From Semisulcospira habei (lineage: Eukaryota > Mollusca > Gastropoda > Semisulcospiridae): 64,000 nt of DNA. This document shows positions 9,738 through 19,615 of the stretch, one piece after another (within the stretch, counting starts at the first letter, position 1; every line of letters starts with the position of its first letter). The stretch covers positions 230,721,752 to 230,785,751 of the forward strand of contig BTPG01000004.1 in assembly GCA_036245525.1 (NCBI GenBank), read 5' to 3'. The position numbers and the translations under genes were made by a program. Below the pieces are notes generated by a model. That model was given only the letters and a program-made list of their open reading frames with translations, did not search any database and was not told where the DNA came from.

Positions 9738-11153
9738 GCATTGCTAATGGCATCACCAGACTCAAGGGAGCTGACTTTCTCCCCAAGCGAGGTTGTGCAG
9801 AGAAGTTATGACCCTGTCAAGGGCATCCAGGGAGAGATTTCCATTGTGTATGACGTCGGCCACAAAACTGGGGGTGGAAACATCATCATCCAAAACCAGC
9901 ACTTTGTGCACTACTTTGCCCCACCAGGGTTGTCCCCCTTGCCTAAAAACATCTTGTTTATTATTGACATTAGTGGCTCCATGGGCGGCATCAAGATTGA
10001 GCAGGCACGCCTGGCCATGTTGAAAATCCTGGATGACGTGGCACAGCAGTCCATAGACATATTCAACATACTGCTGTTTGACAACAATCTGGAAAAGTGG
10101 AAGCCAGAGCCCATGAGTGCCTCAGTATCCAACACAAACATGGCAAAAGGTTACGTCGGAGAGAAACTGACCGCTCGAGGTGGCACAGATATTTACCAGG
10201 CTTTGATGACAGGTCTGGACATCTTGCTGGGTAATCGCCTGACCCAGGACTGTAAGCGAGCGGACATGATCGTGTTCTTGACGGACGGCGACCCTACAGC
10301 GGGTGAGTTCACCGACCGTAAGGTGATCGTGGAGCGGGTGACTAACAAAAACCTGGGTCGTGCATCCATCTTTTCTCTGGGCTTTGGCTTTGACATGGAC
10401 TTTTCCTTCCTGTCGCAGCTGTCAGAAAACAACAAAGGCTTCGCTCGGCGCATCTACCCTGAAAACGACGCCGCTCTCCAGCTGGAAGATTTTTATGATG
10501 AGATCGGTACGCCAGTCCTTTGTGATGTCAGTGCCATGTACAGCAGGCAGGTTGTGGAGGAGGGGCTGCTGACGATGACTCAATTCCCGCTGTTTTTTCA
10601 GGGAAAAGAAATCGTCATCGCAGGGAAAACCACCGCTCCTGCCGGTGAGCTGGATCTGTCTTCACTGGAGGCACAGCTACAGGGGTCGGGGGTTGGGGGA
10701 GTGCAGCACTACTCTGTGGACACAGACGATGTTCTCGTCATCCAGGAGGAAGATGTGGAAACAGGGCTGACGGAGAAGCTGTGGGCCTACATGTACATCA
10801 AGAAACTGCTCAAAGAAATGGAGCGGATGTCTTCGGCGGAGGTCAAGAACGCTACGCGGAACGAAGCACTGCAAGTGTCGCTGAAGTATGGTTTTGTCAC
10901 TCCGCTAACGTCTTTCAGCATTGTAGTGGGCGAGTTACAGCGAGACCAGAGTATCGATGAGGAGGCCGACCTTTCTACAGGCCGTATGTATAATAAAATG
11001 GGGATGAGGAGTGGTCCAGGAAGCAATCCCAATCTTTTCAGTGCGAGTGGAATGGGAATGTCGGGAGGTTCATCTACCAACACGTCTCTTCTGTCCAAAT
11101 CTGCAGGCCTGTTCCTCCTTGCTGTTTTGTGGGCAGGGTATTTCAGTTGTTAA
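9738..11153 (+). CDS. Terminal exon of an inter-alpha-trypsin-inhibitor heavy-chain-like VWA protein
   Basis: A 471-residue open exon begins at a strong acceptor (AG at 9736-9737, phase 0) and ends TAA at 11151-11153. A VWA domain starts near residue 70 with KNILFIIDISGSMGG, giving the MIDAS D-x-S-x-S. The second metal site is in ARGGTDIYQAL and the third in FLTDGDPT. YGFVTPLTSFSIVV downstream of the VWA is typical of the ITIH family. ITIH proteins are usually secreted and bind hyaluronan, and the N-terminal VIT domain would be in upstream exons that I cannot find here. The last 14 residues (GLFLLAVLWAGYFSC region) are hydrophobic and follow a Ser/Gly/Asn-rich linker, suggesting a GPI-attachment signal or a C-terminal membrane anchor. 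The codons are intact, with no frameshift, unlike the surrounding elements. A hairpin MITE begins just after the stop codon. Confidence 0.85.
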   Translation, partial: ALLMASPDSRELTFSPSEVVQRSYDPVKGIQGEISIVYDVGHKTGGGNIIIQNQHFVHYFAPPGLSPLPKNILFIIDISGSMGGIKIEQARLAMLKILDDVAQQSIDIFNILLFDNNLEKWKPEPMSASVSNTNMAKGYVGEKLTARGGTDIYQALMTGLDILLGNRLTQDCKRADMIVFLTDGDPTAGEFTDRKVIVERVTNKNLGRASIFSLGFGFDMDFSFLSQLSENNKGFARRIYPENDAALQLEDFYDEIGTPVLCDVSAMYSRQVVEEGLLTMTQFPLFFQGKEIVIAGKTTAPAGELDLSSLEAQLQGSGVGGVQHYSVDTDDVLVIQEEDVETGLTEKLWAYMYIKKLLKEMERMSSAEVKNATRNEALQVSLKYGFVTPLTSFSIVVGELQRDQSIDEEADLSTGRMYNKMGMRSGPGSNPNLFSASGMGMSGGSSTNTSLLSKSAGLFLLAVLWAGYFSC

Positions 11154-11390
11154 TTAACCCTTTTCATCCTGATATGCCACTGCTTGAAATGAATTCAACT
11201 ATAATAGTTCAAGAGTGATGCCAGAATAGCTTGGCGCCTGAGGCGCCAAGCTATTCTGGCACCACCCTTGAACTAGAATGGGTGACCTATCTCCTAATCT
11301 GTAATGTAGCCTTCATAGGTCAATAAGCAAAATTTTAAAAAAACAACAACAAAAAAAAAAACTCAGGATATTTGTAATGGGTTAACACAG
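11154..11390. repeat. Hairpin MITE family A, copy 2, in the likely 3' UTR of the VWA gene
   Basis: It starts TTAACCCTTTTCATCC just past the stop codon and ends GTAATGGGTTAA. The central 65-nt hairpin (11208-11272) has the same loop as the copy at 6710 and only two mismatched stem positions. Confidence 0.8.
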
Positions 11391-11439
11391 GTGCTCTAAA
11401 GTAAAAAGAAAGGAAATCTCAACAAGGAAGGCATCATGC

Positions 11440-11632
11440 TTAGAAATTAACCTGCATCGCCCAGGGGCACTGCAGTAGGAGATGAAGCAACCACGGTAAT
11501 TCAAGGGTTGTGCCAGATTGGCTTGGCACCAAGCTAATCTTGCACTACCCTTGAGTCCGTCTCCTGCGACTGGTGCTTAGTTGTTGGGTGACATCTCCAG
11601 AAATACAACCTTGAGGTTAAATGGGTTAAGGA
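11440..11632. repeat. Hairpin MITE family A, copy 3 (shortened loop)
   Basis: AATTCAAGGGTTGTGCCAG pairs with a diverged right arm ending CACTACCCTTGAGT. The apex has lost the GGCGCC segment. It ends AAATGGGTTAAGG. Confidence 0.7.
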
Positions 11633-11653
11633 AACTGTCTTCTTCCCGGCCTT

Positions 11654-11876
11654 TTAACCCCTTCGCTGCCAGTGATCGTGGATTTCACATCTGAAACCAC
11701 TGCACGTTGATTGACATGCACATGACAAACATAAATGCGATGGAACCAAAAACAGGCATAATGGATAAAGGATTAACTAGAGACATAGATCCTCATGAGC
11801 CCCCTCAGTCTTGGGGCCTCATGAGGGTTTATGTCCTTGCAGCTGGGAAGCGTTTGCTGGCAGGGAAGGGGTTAAC
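11654..11876. repeat. TTAACCC-ended MITE family B, copy 2
   Basis: It opens TTAACCCCTTCGCTGCC and closes GGCAGGGAAGGGGTTAA. The central hairpin is AGATCCTCATGAGCCCCC with GGGGCCTCATGAGG. Only about 20 bp of its ends and the hairpin are well matched. Confidence 0.65.
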
Positions 11877-11921
11877 TCATTCGCGGCCAGCCGCATCCGG
11901 ATGCGGCTGGCCGTGAATGAG
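11876..11921. repeat. 46-bp near-perfect palindrome
   Basis: CTCATTCGCGGCCAGCCGCA and its complement meet at a TCCGGA centre. The only imperfection in the 23-bp arms is one G opposite T. It sits at the left end of a further family B copy. Confidence 0.9.
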
Positions 11922-12165
11922 TCGAGCCTGTTTATTTATACCTTCGGACTTGATTTTCATCTGAACCCTGTTCAGTGCTGAGAAATTTTGAACACCACCC
12001 GACTGCAGGGGGTATAGATCCTCGTGAGCCCCCCGCAGTTGTGGGGGCTCATGAGGATCTGTGCCTCTTGCTGACCCTACCTTGAATCTGTGTTCTTGGG
12101 TAGGGATTTTTGGTGCTGAATTGACGAAGAGTACGGTCTGCAGCAGCCGGCACTGAGGGGTTAAA
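11922..12165. repeat. TTAACCC-ended MITE family B, copy 3
   Basis: The hairpin at 12016-12060 (AGATCCTCGTGAGCCCCC / GGGGGCTCATGAGGATCT) closely matches 11788-11830 and 4670-4720. The right end reads CGGCACTGAGGGGTTAAA. The left end merges with the palindrome at 11876. Confidence 0.65.
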
Positions 12166-12177
12166 TGCTTTGGGAGG

Positions 12178-12392
12178 TTAACCCATTCAGCCCTGATGCA
12201 CTCCAGCAGGAGATGGGTCAACCACGACAATTCAAGGGCAGTGCCAGATTAGCTTGGCGCCTGTCGGCGCCAAGCTAATCTGGCACTGCCCTTGAATTAT
12301 CGTGGTCGATCCATCTCCTGCAACAGGTGCATGGTCTTTGGATGACGCCTCGAACATTTTGCAAATACGTGCGCCGGGCTGAATGAGTTGAT
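12178..12392. repeat. Hairpin MITE family A, copy 4 (long outer arms)
   Basis: The element starts TTAACCCATTCAGCCC and ends GGGCTGAATGAGTT. The core hairpin at 12231-12296 extends outward through GCAGGAGATGG on both sides, so the fold is about 120 nt with a few mismatches. Confidence 0.85.
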
Positions 12393-13477
12393 GATTTCCC
12401 CTGAAGACTAGAATCCAGTTCAGAAGATAGGTTGGTAGTGATGCTGTAGTTGGGACGTGCGCCAGGCAGAATGAATTGATGATTTCCCCTGAAGACTAGA
12501 ATCCAGTTCAGAAGATAGGCTGGTAGTGATGCTGTAGTTGGAACGTGTGACTGAGTAATTACCTGTATTCTCAGAAGGCCTCGTGCTAGTCTTGGCGATG
12601 GACTGACCATCATAGTTCAAGGCCACCCTGAATTTCAGTATAATTTCAGCGTTTTTGGCAAACCTTTTAGTCAAATTTGGCACTAAGGCTTTTCTATGCA
12701 TACTGCTGTTTTGGGATGAAAACATTTTCCAGACAGGGATTAGGTAAGCCGTATTTTTGAGAAGGAGAAACCTTCTGTCATTTGACAGCAAAACGCATTG
12801 CATGTGTACTGTACAGGATTTGTCTTTGTTAAGGGTGAGCTTTCCTGTTGTGAAGCTTTGTGTGTAACATATGCTGTAGTCTGTCAGTATTTGTTTGTTT
12901 GTGTGTATGCTTGTTTATTCCAAAGGAAGATTTGCATATGAAATATATGGAGCCTTTTTTATGCAGTTTGTTCACAGAAAATCACATCAGTTACCCAAGG
13001 TGCATTTGATGATTTTGATAATTATTCATACTTCTTTATTGTATGCATAACATATATACATTGTACACTTCACCTTACTGTGAAATGAAAAGGAATGAAT
13101 TTCATGATAAAAAATTACATTAATAAATAAAGAAAAATGAAATAAAATGGAGAGTTTATTTCCCAGCTGATAAATTAGCGTATGGGCGATTTTTTTGTAC
13201 TTCCCATTGCTACTGTACAAAATTAAAAACAATACAACACATAAATCGAGATGCAAAATAAAGTTTAAAAAATAAAAATAACACTCGCGATCGCATGCAC
13301 TCATACACAGATGTTGGCGTTCGCTTGCTTATAAGTAGTATTAATGTACTGCTGAAGGCCAGTAGCACATTGTTCAGTATGTTGGATAGATAAAATGTAT
13401 GTAATTAGGCAACAATCAAATCTGAATAATCAAATGTCAGAGTTCATCCTGGTAACAGGTGTTTGAAAAGACAAACG
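12393..13477. other. No gene seen
   Basis: A 79-bp segment (ATGATTTCCCCTGAAGACTA onward) is duplicated in tandem at about 12390-12470 and 12477-12550. The rest is AT-rich without a convincing ORF. AATAAA hexamers occur at about 13125-13135 and 13255 and could serve the VWA transcript, but this is not demonstrable. Confidence 0.4.
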
Positions 13478-13532
13478 GTTAAAGGATGAATATGAACGTC
13501 TTGTTATTTATATGCATATTTTTTCTATTAAA
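13478..13532. repeat. Isolated unit of the AAGGGATGAATATGAACGTC tandem array
   Basis: It matches the array at 14964-15470 and is separated from it by 13533-14963, which therefore looks like an insertion or a duplication spacer. Confidence 0.7.
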
Positions 13533-14963
13533 GGGGCATGCCTGACCTTTTTTAAGGCTTTATTTCGCAAAAAGCTTTTACTGGGATTCAGTATACATAC
13601 CCACTTAGACAGTGACCACCCTATTGTCTCACCAAATGCTTTCTTTCGCCCGTTCAAAGCGAAAAGAGACCCCTCAGAATCTTGTGACGGTACACCGCAA
13701 AAAGATTGCTTCTGATAGGCGATGGTAGCTGACGTCATAACTATTCTGTACGACCTTAGGTCATCTGCATTATTATGACCAATCAGAGACAAGATGACGG
13801 ATGAACCAGCGAAACAAAAAAAGCTAAGCATAGACTCGCGCCAACAATGACGGACTCGGAATTGAAGAGAAGAAAGAGGAAGAGAGGCAAGATACCCGTA
13901 AGTAGAACTGACATCGGACAAGGGAATATGGACACGTGGCAACGCGTAAAGCAAGAGCTTGGCTTGCCCGCCCACCTAGAATTTGTCCCATTCCAACTGA
14001 ATCAGTGAGTAATCTACGGTCTTTGTTGATCTTCCTATAGTTCCACGAAAGCTAGTGATTTTCAGAATTAATGATTTTCAGTAGAATTTATCTCTTACTG
14101 ATTTTGCAAGATTTTAAACCTGATTTATCATATAGTTATGAGCTAGTTATCACATTTATGCTGCAAAGATCTGAAAACTTCAGTGTGTGTCAAAGCGGTT
14201 GCACATCGCTGGTTGTAACATGTTTTTGTCTGTGCGGGCTCTCATTTACTCGATTCAGAGAGGTTGTGTTTCTGCTGCGATGGTGCATTTGTCGTTTCCA
14301 ATGATGCTTTCAGTTATGTAGACTTCGATGTGTGAGATGTGAAATTGACTGCAGTGCAGAAAGTGGGTATAAATACCAGTGTTCTGTTTCAATGATGGAA
14401 CGCGTTGCGCGTTTCCGAGGGGTAAAGGATCAAAGGTCAAACTAGGCACAGTGGATGCAGGCTCGCCAGCTTTGCGAGTCAAATAAGCCATGCCCTTGGC
14501 ACGATCGTTACTAGTAAATACTAGCAGGTTAAGCAGAACCCGCATTGTGATTTTGACAGCATAGCGAGTATGAAAGGTTTATTCTACTTTCTCATGAAAA
14601 TTACGTCGAAGGGATGCCGGAAAACATCAATACACGTGTACACTGACACGTGTGTACACCACACCGATAACCTCGTGACCTGCAGTATTGCGATACACTG
14701 ATAGTTGGCCGGGTTCTGCCTTGTGACATAGGCTCATAAATATGCATATTAATTCAAAACAAGGCCGATGCAGGCAATAAATCCGCGACTCGGGTACAAA
14801 AACAATACACCCTCCAAACGATAAATTTCGACATTTGGCATTGTACTTACATCATAAAGCTCTAAGATAGTACACAAAGGACCCATACACATACTGTCAG
14901 CAGTATCTGTTGCGGACAGTTTTCTGACTGTGTTGAGATGCTTGATCCTGGGGAAAATAACTT
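13533..14963. other. 1.43-kb segment interrupting a tandem array, no recognised gene
   Basis: TTAA occurs at or next to both junctions (left CTATTAAAGG, right AACTTTAAGGG), but the ends are not inverted repeats. At 13857 there is an ATG in good context followed by 17 codons of very basic sequence (KRRKRKRGK) and then GTAAGT, a possible first exon and donor. No downstream exon is recognised. The function is unknown. Confidence 0.3.
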
Positions 14964-15470
14964 TAAGGGATGAATATGAATGTCTTGTTATTTATGTTAT
15001 TTATATGCATATTTTTTCAGTGAAGGGATGAATATGAACATCTCGTTATTTATATGCTTTTTTCTGTTAAGGAATGAATATGAACGTCTTGTTATTTATG
15101 CGTATTTTTTTTCTGTTAAGGGATGAATATGAACGTCTTGCTATTTATATGCACATTTTCCCCTGTTAAGGGATGAATTTGAATGTCTTGTTATTTATAT
15201 GCATATTTGTTCTGTTAAGGGTTGAATTTGAATGTCTTGTTATTTATATTCACATTTTTCCTTGTTAAGGAATGAATATGAACGTCTTGTTATTTATATG
15301 CGTATTTTTTTCTGTTAAGGGATGAATAACGTCTTGTTATTGATATGCACATTTTTCCCTGTTAAGGGATGAATATGAACGTCTTGTTGTGTATATGCAC
15401 ATTTTTCTTTCTGTTAAGGGATGAATATGAACGTCTTGTTATTCATATACTTCTTTTTTTCTGTGGGCTT
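14964..15470. repeat. Tandem array, ~60-bp unit, eight to nine copies
   Basis: Units begin AAGGGATGAATATGAACGTC and contain TTGTTATTTATATGCATATT. Copies vary by short indels in the T run. ORFs across the array are by-products. Confidence 0.9.
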
Positions 15471-15587
15471 GGCGATTGGTTGCCTCATAGGAGGAGGGCA
15501 GGAGATCCAACCATTTGTCTGTCCAGCACTTGGTATGCGAGCTATTTCTACCAGCACTAGCCTCACCTATTTGGTACGCGAGATGCT

Positions 15588-15800
15588 TAACCCTATTAGC
15601 CCCAAGGTCCCATTTCTCAAATTTTGGAAGTGTTGCCTAACGACTACGTACCAGTTGTAGGAGATGTATTGATCATCATAATTCAAGGGTAGTGCCAGAT
15701 GAGCTTGGCGCCTGAAGGTGCCAAGCTCATCTGGCACTACCCTTGAATTACCATGGTCAGTGCATCTCCTGCTGCAGGGTCCCGGGGCTAAATGGGTTAA
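15588..15800. repeat. Hairpin MITE family A, copy 5
   Basis: It is bounded by TTAACCCTATTAGCCCC and GGGGCTAAATGGGTTAA. The core hairpin at about 15682-15750 has one non-pairing position near the loop (GGCGCC against GGTGCC). Confidence 0.85.
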
Positions 15801-15805
15801 AGAGA

Positions 15806-15980
15806 CCCTATTAGCCCCAAGGTCCCATTTCTCAAATTTTGGAAGTGTTGCCTAATGACTGTACCAGTTGTAGATGTATTGATCATCATAATTCAAGAGT
15901 AGTGCCAGATGAGCTTGGCGCCTGAATTATCATGGTCAATCCATCTCCTGCTGCAGGGTCCCGGGGCTAAATGGGTTAAA
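15806..15980. repeat. Hairpin MITE family A, copy 6, right half of hairpin deleted
   Basis: It is nearly identical to 15588-15800 on both sides but jumps from GCTTGGCGCCTG directly to AATTATCATGG, deleting the right arm of the core. It lies immediately next to copy 5, which suggests tandem duplication followed by hairpin loss. Confidence 0.85.
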
Positions 15981-16089
15981 GAGACTTTCTTTGATTATTT
16001 CCTACTTTAAGTATTGAATGCATGGATAGATTAAGGTAGGTTCTACCCATTTTGTACGGACCCATATGTGTATTGCATGTACAGTTGTT

Positions 16090-16277
16090 GTCTACCGTAT
16101 TTTCAATATTTACCATACTTTAGGATGGGGCTGATCGGAGCACGTTCCGTAGCATGCGAATGAAGAACATAGGCGGGCACACATCAGACTGACAGTGAAG
16201 TAACACGAAAATAATTATGTTGAACGTACATTTGGCGGGAAGCGCCGTGTGTGTGTGTGTATGTATGTAGACACGAG
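16090..16277. repeat. Dispersed repeat C, left half (interrupted by DIRS copy 2)
   Basis: TAGGATGGGGCTGATCGGAG through GTGTGTGT to GTAGACACGAG matches 6905-7110. The matching right half resumes at 22533. Confidence 0.65.
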
Positions 16278-16465
16278 TTTATTTCCTCAAAAACATTACC
16301 GATGACATGACTACATGGGAATATCTACTTCTAGGCTCAATTTTAGCCTACTTGCCCGTTGTGTGCCCACACAACCCGAGAGGCACTCGGGGAACCCCCC
16401 AGAGGGGCCGAGAGTTATCTCCCCATACCTGCCTTACCAGATCCGGTCACGAGACCACCCAGTCT
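16278..16465. repeat. Left terminal inverted repeat of DIRS copy 2
   Basis: It includes ACCGATGACATGACTACATG, GTTGTGTGCCCACACAACCC and GGGGCCGAGAGTTATCTCCC, each found in inverse order at 22360-22500. Confidence 0.9.
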
Positions 16466-17014
16466 TTCTACTTCGCTCGTGGAGAGAAGACGTGTCTGGC
16501 CCGCGCTCTCGCTGCCTCGACCGGTCTTCTGCCTACCGACGCTTGTTGCCGACTCTTGTGTGCTCTGCGCCCGCTTCTACCCTGCCTTCTACCTGGCCTT
16601 CTCTTCCTGCTTCGTTGGGCTGCTTGCGGGGATTCTTCTGCGTCTGTGGACGGCGGTTTGACTGCCCTTTCCCCCCCTTCCCTTCGTTGCAGAGGTAAGG
16701 TAGCGGTAGTTCCCTCGGCCGTCCCTCGGGCTGAGGGCCGGCTGTCTATGGGTGTTTCCCTGCTTTTTGCTGGTGGTTTGGTTTCAGTGCGTAGTGCCTG
16801 ATTAGCTCACGGTCGGCTGTTGCCGTGTCGCGCCCGTTTTGCACGTGGGCCTTGGGCTCCGTGTGAGTTAGCCCTCCGAGAGTGCCCCATTATGCTTTCA
16901 CCGGGAGCCCGCCTACGCTCAATAATGTTGTGCTCCCGGTGCGATGACTTTAGGTGGCCGACGGACACTCACTCGGTCTCCCTACCGCGTTCGGTGGTTC
17001 CTCGGACCACAGGT

Positions 17015-17018
<4 letters not shown>

Positions 17019-17045
<27 letters not shown>

Positions 17046-17290
17046 GCACATTAAATAGGCGCTTTATCCCAATGGAAAATCGGCTCAAAGCGCCGCCCCG
17101 AACTGGGCCCAACAAGCGCGCTCACGTGAGTCACGCGCATTCACTCACACACGGAACGTAAACACAGAACTTTCACGTGGTGCTAAGGGCAAGCTCAAGC
17201 GAGCTGCTGTAGTTTTGGAAGTTCAAAATCGTTTGTATTTGAAATTGGTTGGGTGGACTGAATCTGATACCAGAGTTAAGCGGTGTGCGG
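17019..17290 (-). mobile_element. tRNA-SINE family fragment inside DIRS copy 2
   Basis: (TAA)n, then AATAGGCGCTTTATCCCAAT, CAAAGCGCCGCCCC and GTTTGTATTTGAAATTGG match the SINE at 27080-27507 in the same orientation. The tRNA-like head is missing, so the copy is truncated. Confidence 0.65.
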
Positions 17291-17449
17291 CCTGGCATGA
17301 GGTTATGTGGGCGGACCTTGGTCCTTTTACCGCCGAGAGCGTGCCCGCCCGGCTTACGAGCGTTCAGCGACCTTCGACACGTTGGCCGCCCTGGCTGTTT
17401 CCTCGGCCACTCCCGCACGGAACGGTCCCCGCGTCGGGGTTCGCGGTTT

Positions 17450-19615
17450 TTGTCTGACCACAGGACCGCCACTGCTGCCACGCCCGCTGACCCTTCCGGA
17501 GGGTCTGTTTGCCGGCTTAGCGCACGTCTCACTGAGAGTGACCAGCAGCAGTCGGCCTCGAGCCGTCCGTCGTTGATGAGCCGTCCTCACCACTCTCCCC
17601 GCACCAGGCCCGCTGATCCTTCCGGAGGATCGCCTTGCTGGCATAGTGGCCTACTTCCGGAGTAGGGCCCGGAGAGACGTCAGCACCGTCCGTCGCGACG
17701 CAGCCGCGACTCTGATCCGCACCGTTCCTCCTCCGGACGCCCGCGCACTCGCTCGCCTCGCGAGCGCTGTCAGCGAGGATTCTCGACGCCCCCTGCAGGA
17801 CGATGCGCTCAGCCTGCTACCCGAAGTCTCTGTCTCGGCTCTGTTGGACGAGGAGGATCGCTCGACCTCGCACGCGGCCCTCGAGGATGTTTCCCCCTCG
17901 GCGCTCCCGTCTTCTTCCCAGTCAGAGATGCTTCTAGCTCCGGTTGAAGCCGCCAGGATCGTGGCCGTGACGCTGCCGGCGGACGCCTGCCCAGCTTCCC
18001 CACCGCTGAAGAGGAAGGTCGCCGCCCTTGTCGACGCGGAGAGGCAGGTCAAGAGGTTTAAGTCGCTTCCCCAACCGCCCGGCTTTAAGGGTCTTCGAGA
18101 CGTCTTTTCGTCGCACCTACAGCTCGCCACGTCCCAGGAGCCGGTCTTCTTCTCCGACCGTCGCTGGCCCGCGGATTAGACATCTTGTTTCGGCGGGACT
18201 GGTGTGTTGGACTCTCCTAGCCTTCTCCATCCCTCTGCCTACGCTGGACCCTTCGGCGGTGTCGCTAGCCGGCGGTCTGACTCTGCTGCGGCGGTCCCCG
18301 CCGCGGGGCCTGGACAAGACAGCGACCTTGGTCCGAAACACCTTACCCTGCTCGGGTGTTATGGAGCTCCTCACTCAAGCCTTGGGTCGTCGGGTATCCT
18401 GGCATCTTTCCATCTCTCCCCTCCTAGGAGACCTGCTGGTCCTCGCGGAGACCAACTGCGCCCTCTACCATTCCTCGGTCAACGCGATGGTGGCTTCGGC
18501 CAATTGCGACCTCATGCGTCGAGATGCCCTGCTCCGCCCCTGCAGTACGTTGCCGCCGGACCTGCGAGCGCAACTTCACCGTGCCCCCTTGGGTGGACCC
18601 TTGCTGTTCGGCGACTCAGTCTCTACGGGTCGGCGGTTCGTTCCTCGTGATGTCTGTGCGACTTGGCCGGAGACGTTTGGTCGGACCTCTGGAGTTTTAT
18701 CGGCGAGAGCGACCTCCGTCTACTATCTCTCGTCCGGCCCCGGTGGACACTTCCGCCGCCCCTTCGGTAACGACCGCCCTTCCTCGCATCGGCCCCTCGG
18801 AACGGTCTGCTCGTCGGGACCCGGCGTTGTGCGCTGACCAGAGGATCGCCACTGCTGCCACGCCCGCTGACCCTTCCGGAGGGTCTGTTTGCCGGCACAG
18901 CGCCCGCCTCACTGAGCCCGGCCTGCAGCAGTCCGCCATGAGCCGTCCCACGTTGACTGGCCTTCATCCTCTCTCTCTCCCCGAGAAGCCCGCTGATCCT
19001 TCCGGAGGATCTAGACGCCGGCATAGAGCCCTTCTCACCGAGTCCGGCCAGGAGAGACGTCAGCCTCAACCTGCGCGACACGGTCGCGCCCCCGACTCAT
19101 CCCGTTCCACCGTCAGTTCTAGACACTCACGCTCGCCCCTCGAGCGTCGCTGGAGGGATCATTCGCCTCGCCGGGATCGTCGCCGCTCCCCCCGGAGGAT
19201 CTGAACGCCGGCATAGCGCCCTGCTCTCGGAGTCTGGCCGAGAGAGGCTTCAGCCTTAGCTTGCGCGACATGGTCGCGCCCCGACTCCCTCCGTTCCACT
19301 TCAGGTCACTTGATGGCTGATCAGAGGACTGCCACTGCTGCCACGCCCGCTGACCCTTCCGGAGGGTCTGTTTGCCGGCACAGCGCCCGCCTCACTGAGC
19401 CCGGCCTGCAGCAGTCCGCCAGGTGCCGTCCCACGTGACTGGCCTTCCTCTCCCGTCTCTCCCCGTTAAGCCCGCTGATCCTTCCGGAGGATCGGTACGC
19501 CGGCGTAGCGCCCTACTCACTGAGTCTGGCCAGCAGAGACGTCAGCCCTAGCTTGCGCGACTCGGTCGCGCCCCCGACTCCTGCCGTTCCACTTCAGTTC
19601 AGGACACTAATGCGC
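17450..19615 (+). pseudogene. DIRS gag-like region with internal repeat amplification (copy 2)
   Basis: The open stretch 17646-18179 contains PPLKRKVAALVDAERQVKR, shared with the other DIRS copy. A later frame holds CDLMRRDALLRPCS and APLGGPLLFGDS (about 18500-18615). A Ser/Arg-rich segment carrying ADPSGGSVCR(H/L)SARLTE is present at about 17455-17740, again at 18837-19120 and again at 19317-19610, each with a paired ADPSGGS about 125 bp later. A partial copy lies at 19190-19315. The DNA motif CGCTGACCCTTCCGGAGG recurs with it. Basic SR-rich repeats suggest nucleic-acid binding, but no function is known. Frameshifts and stops make it non-functional. Confidence 0.7.
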
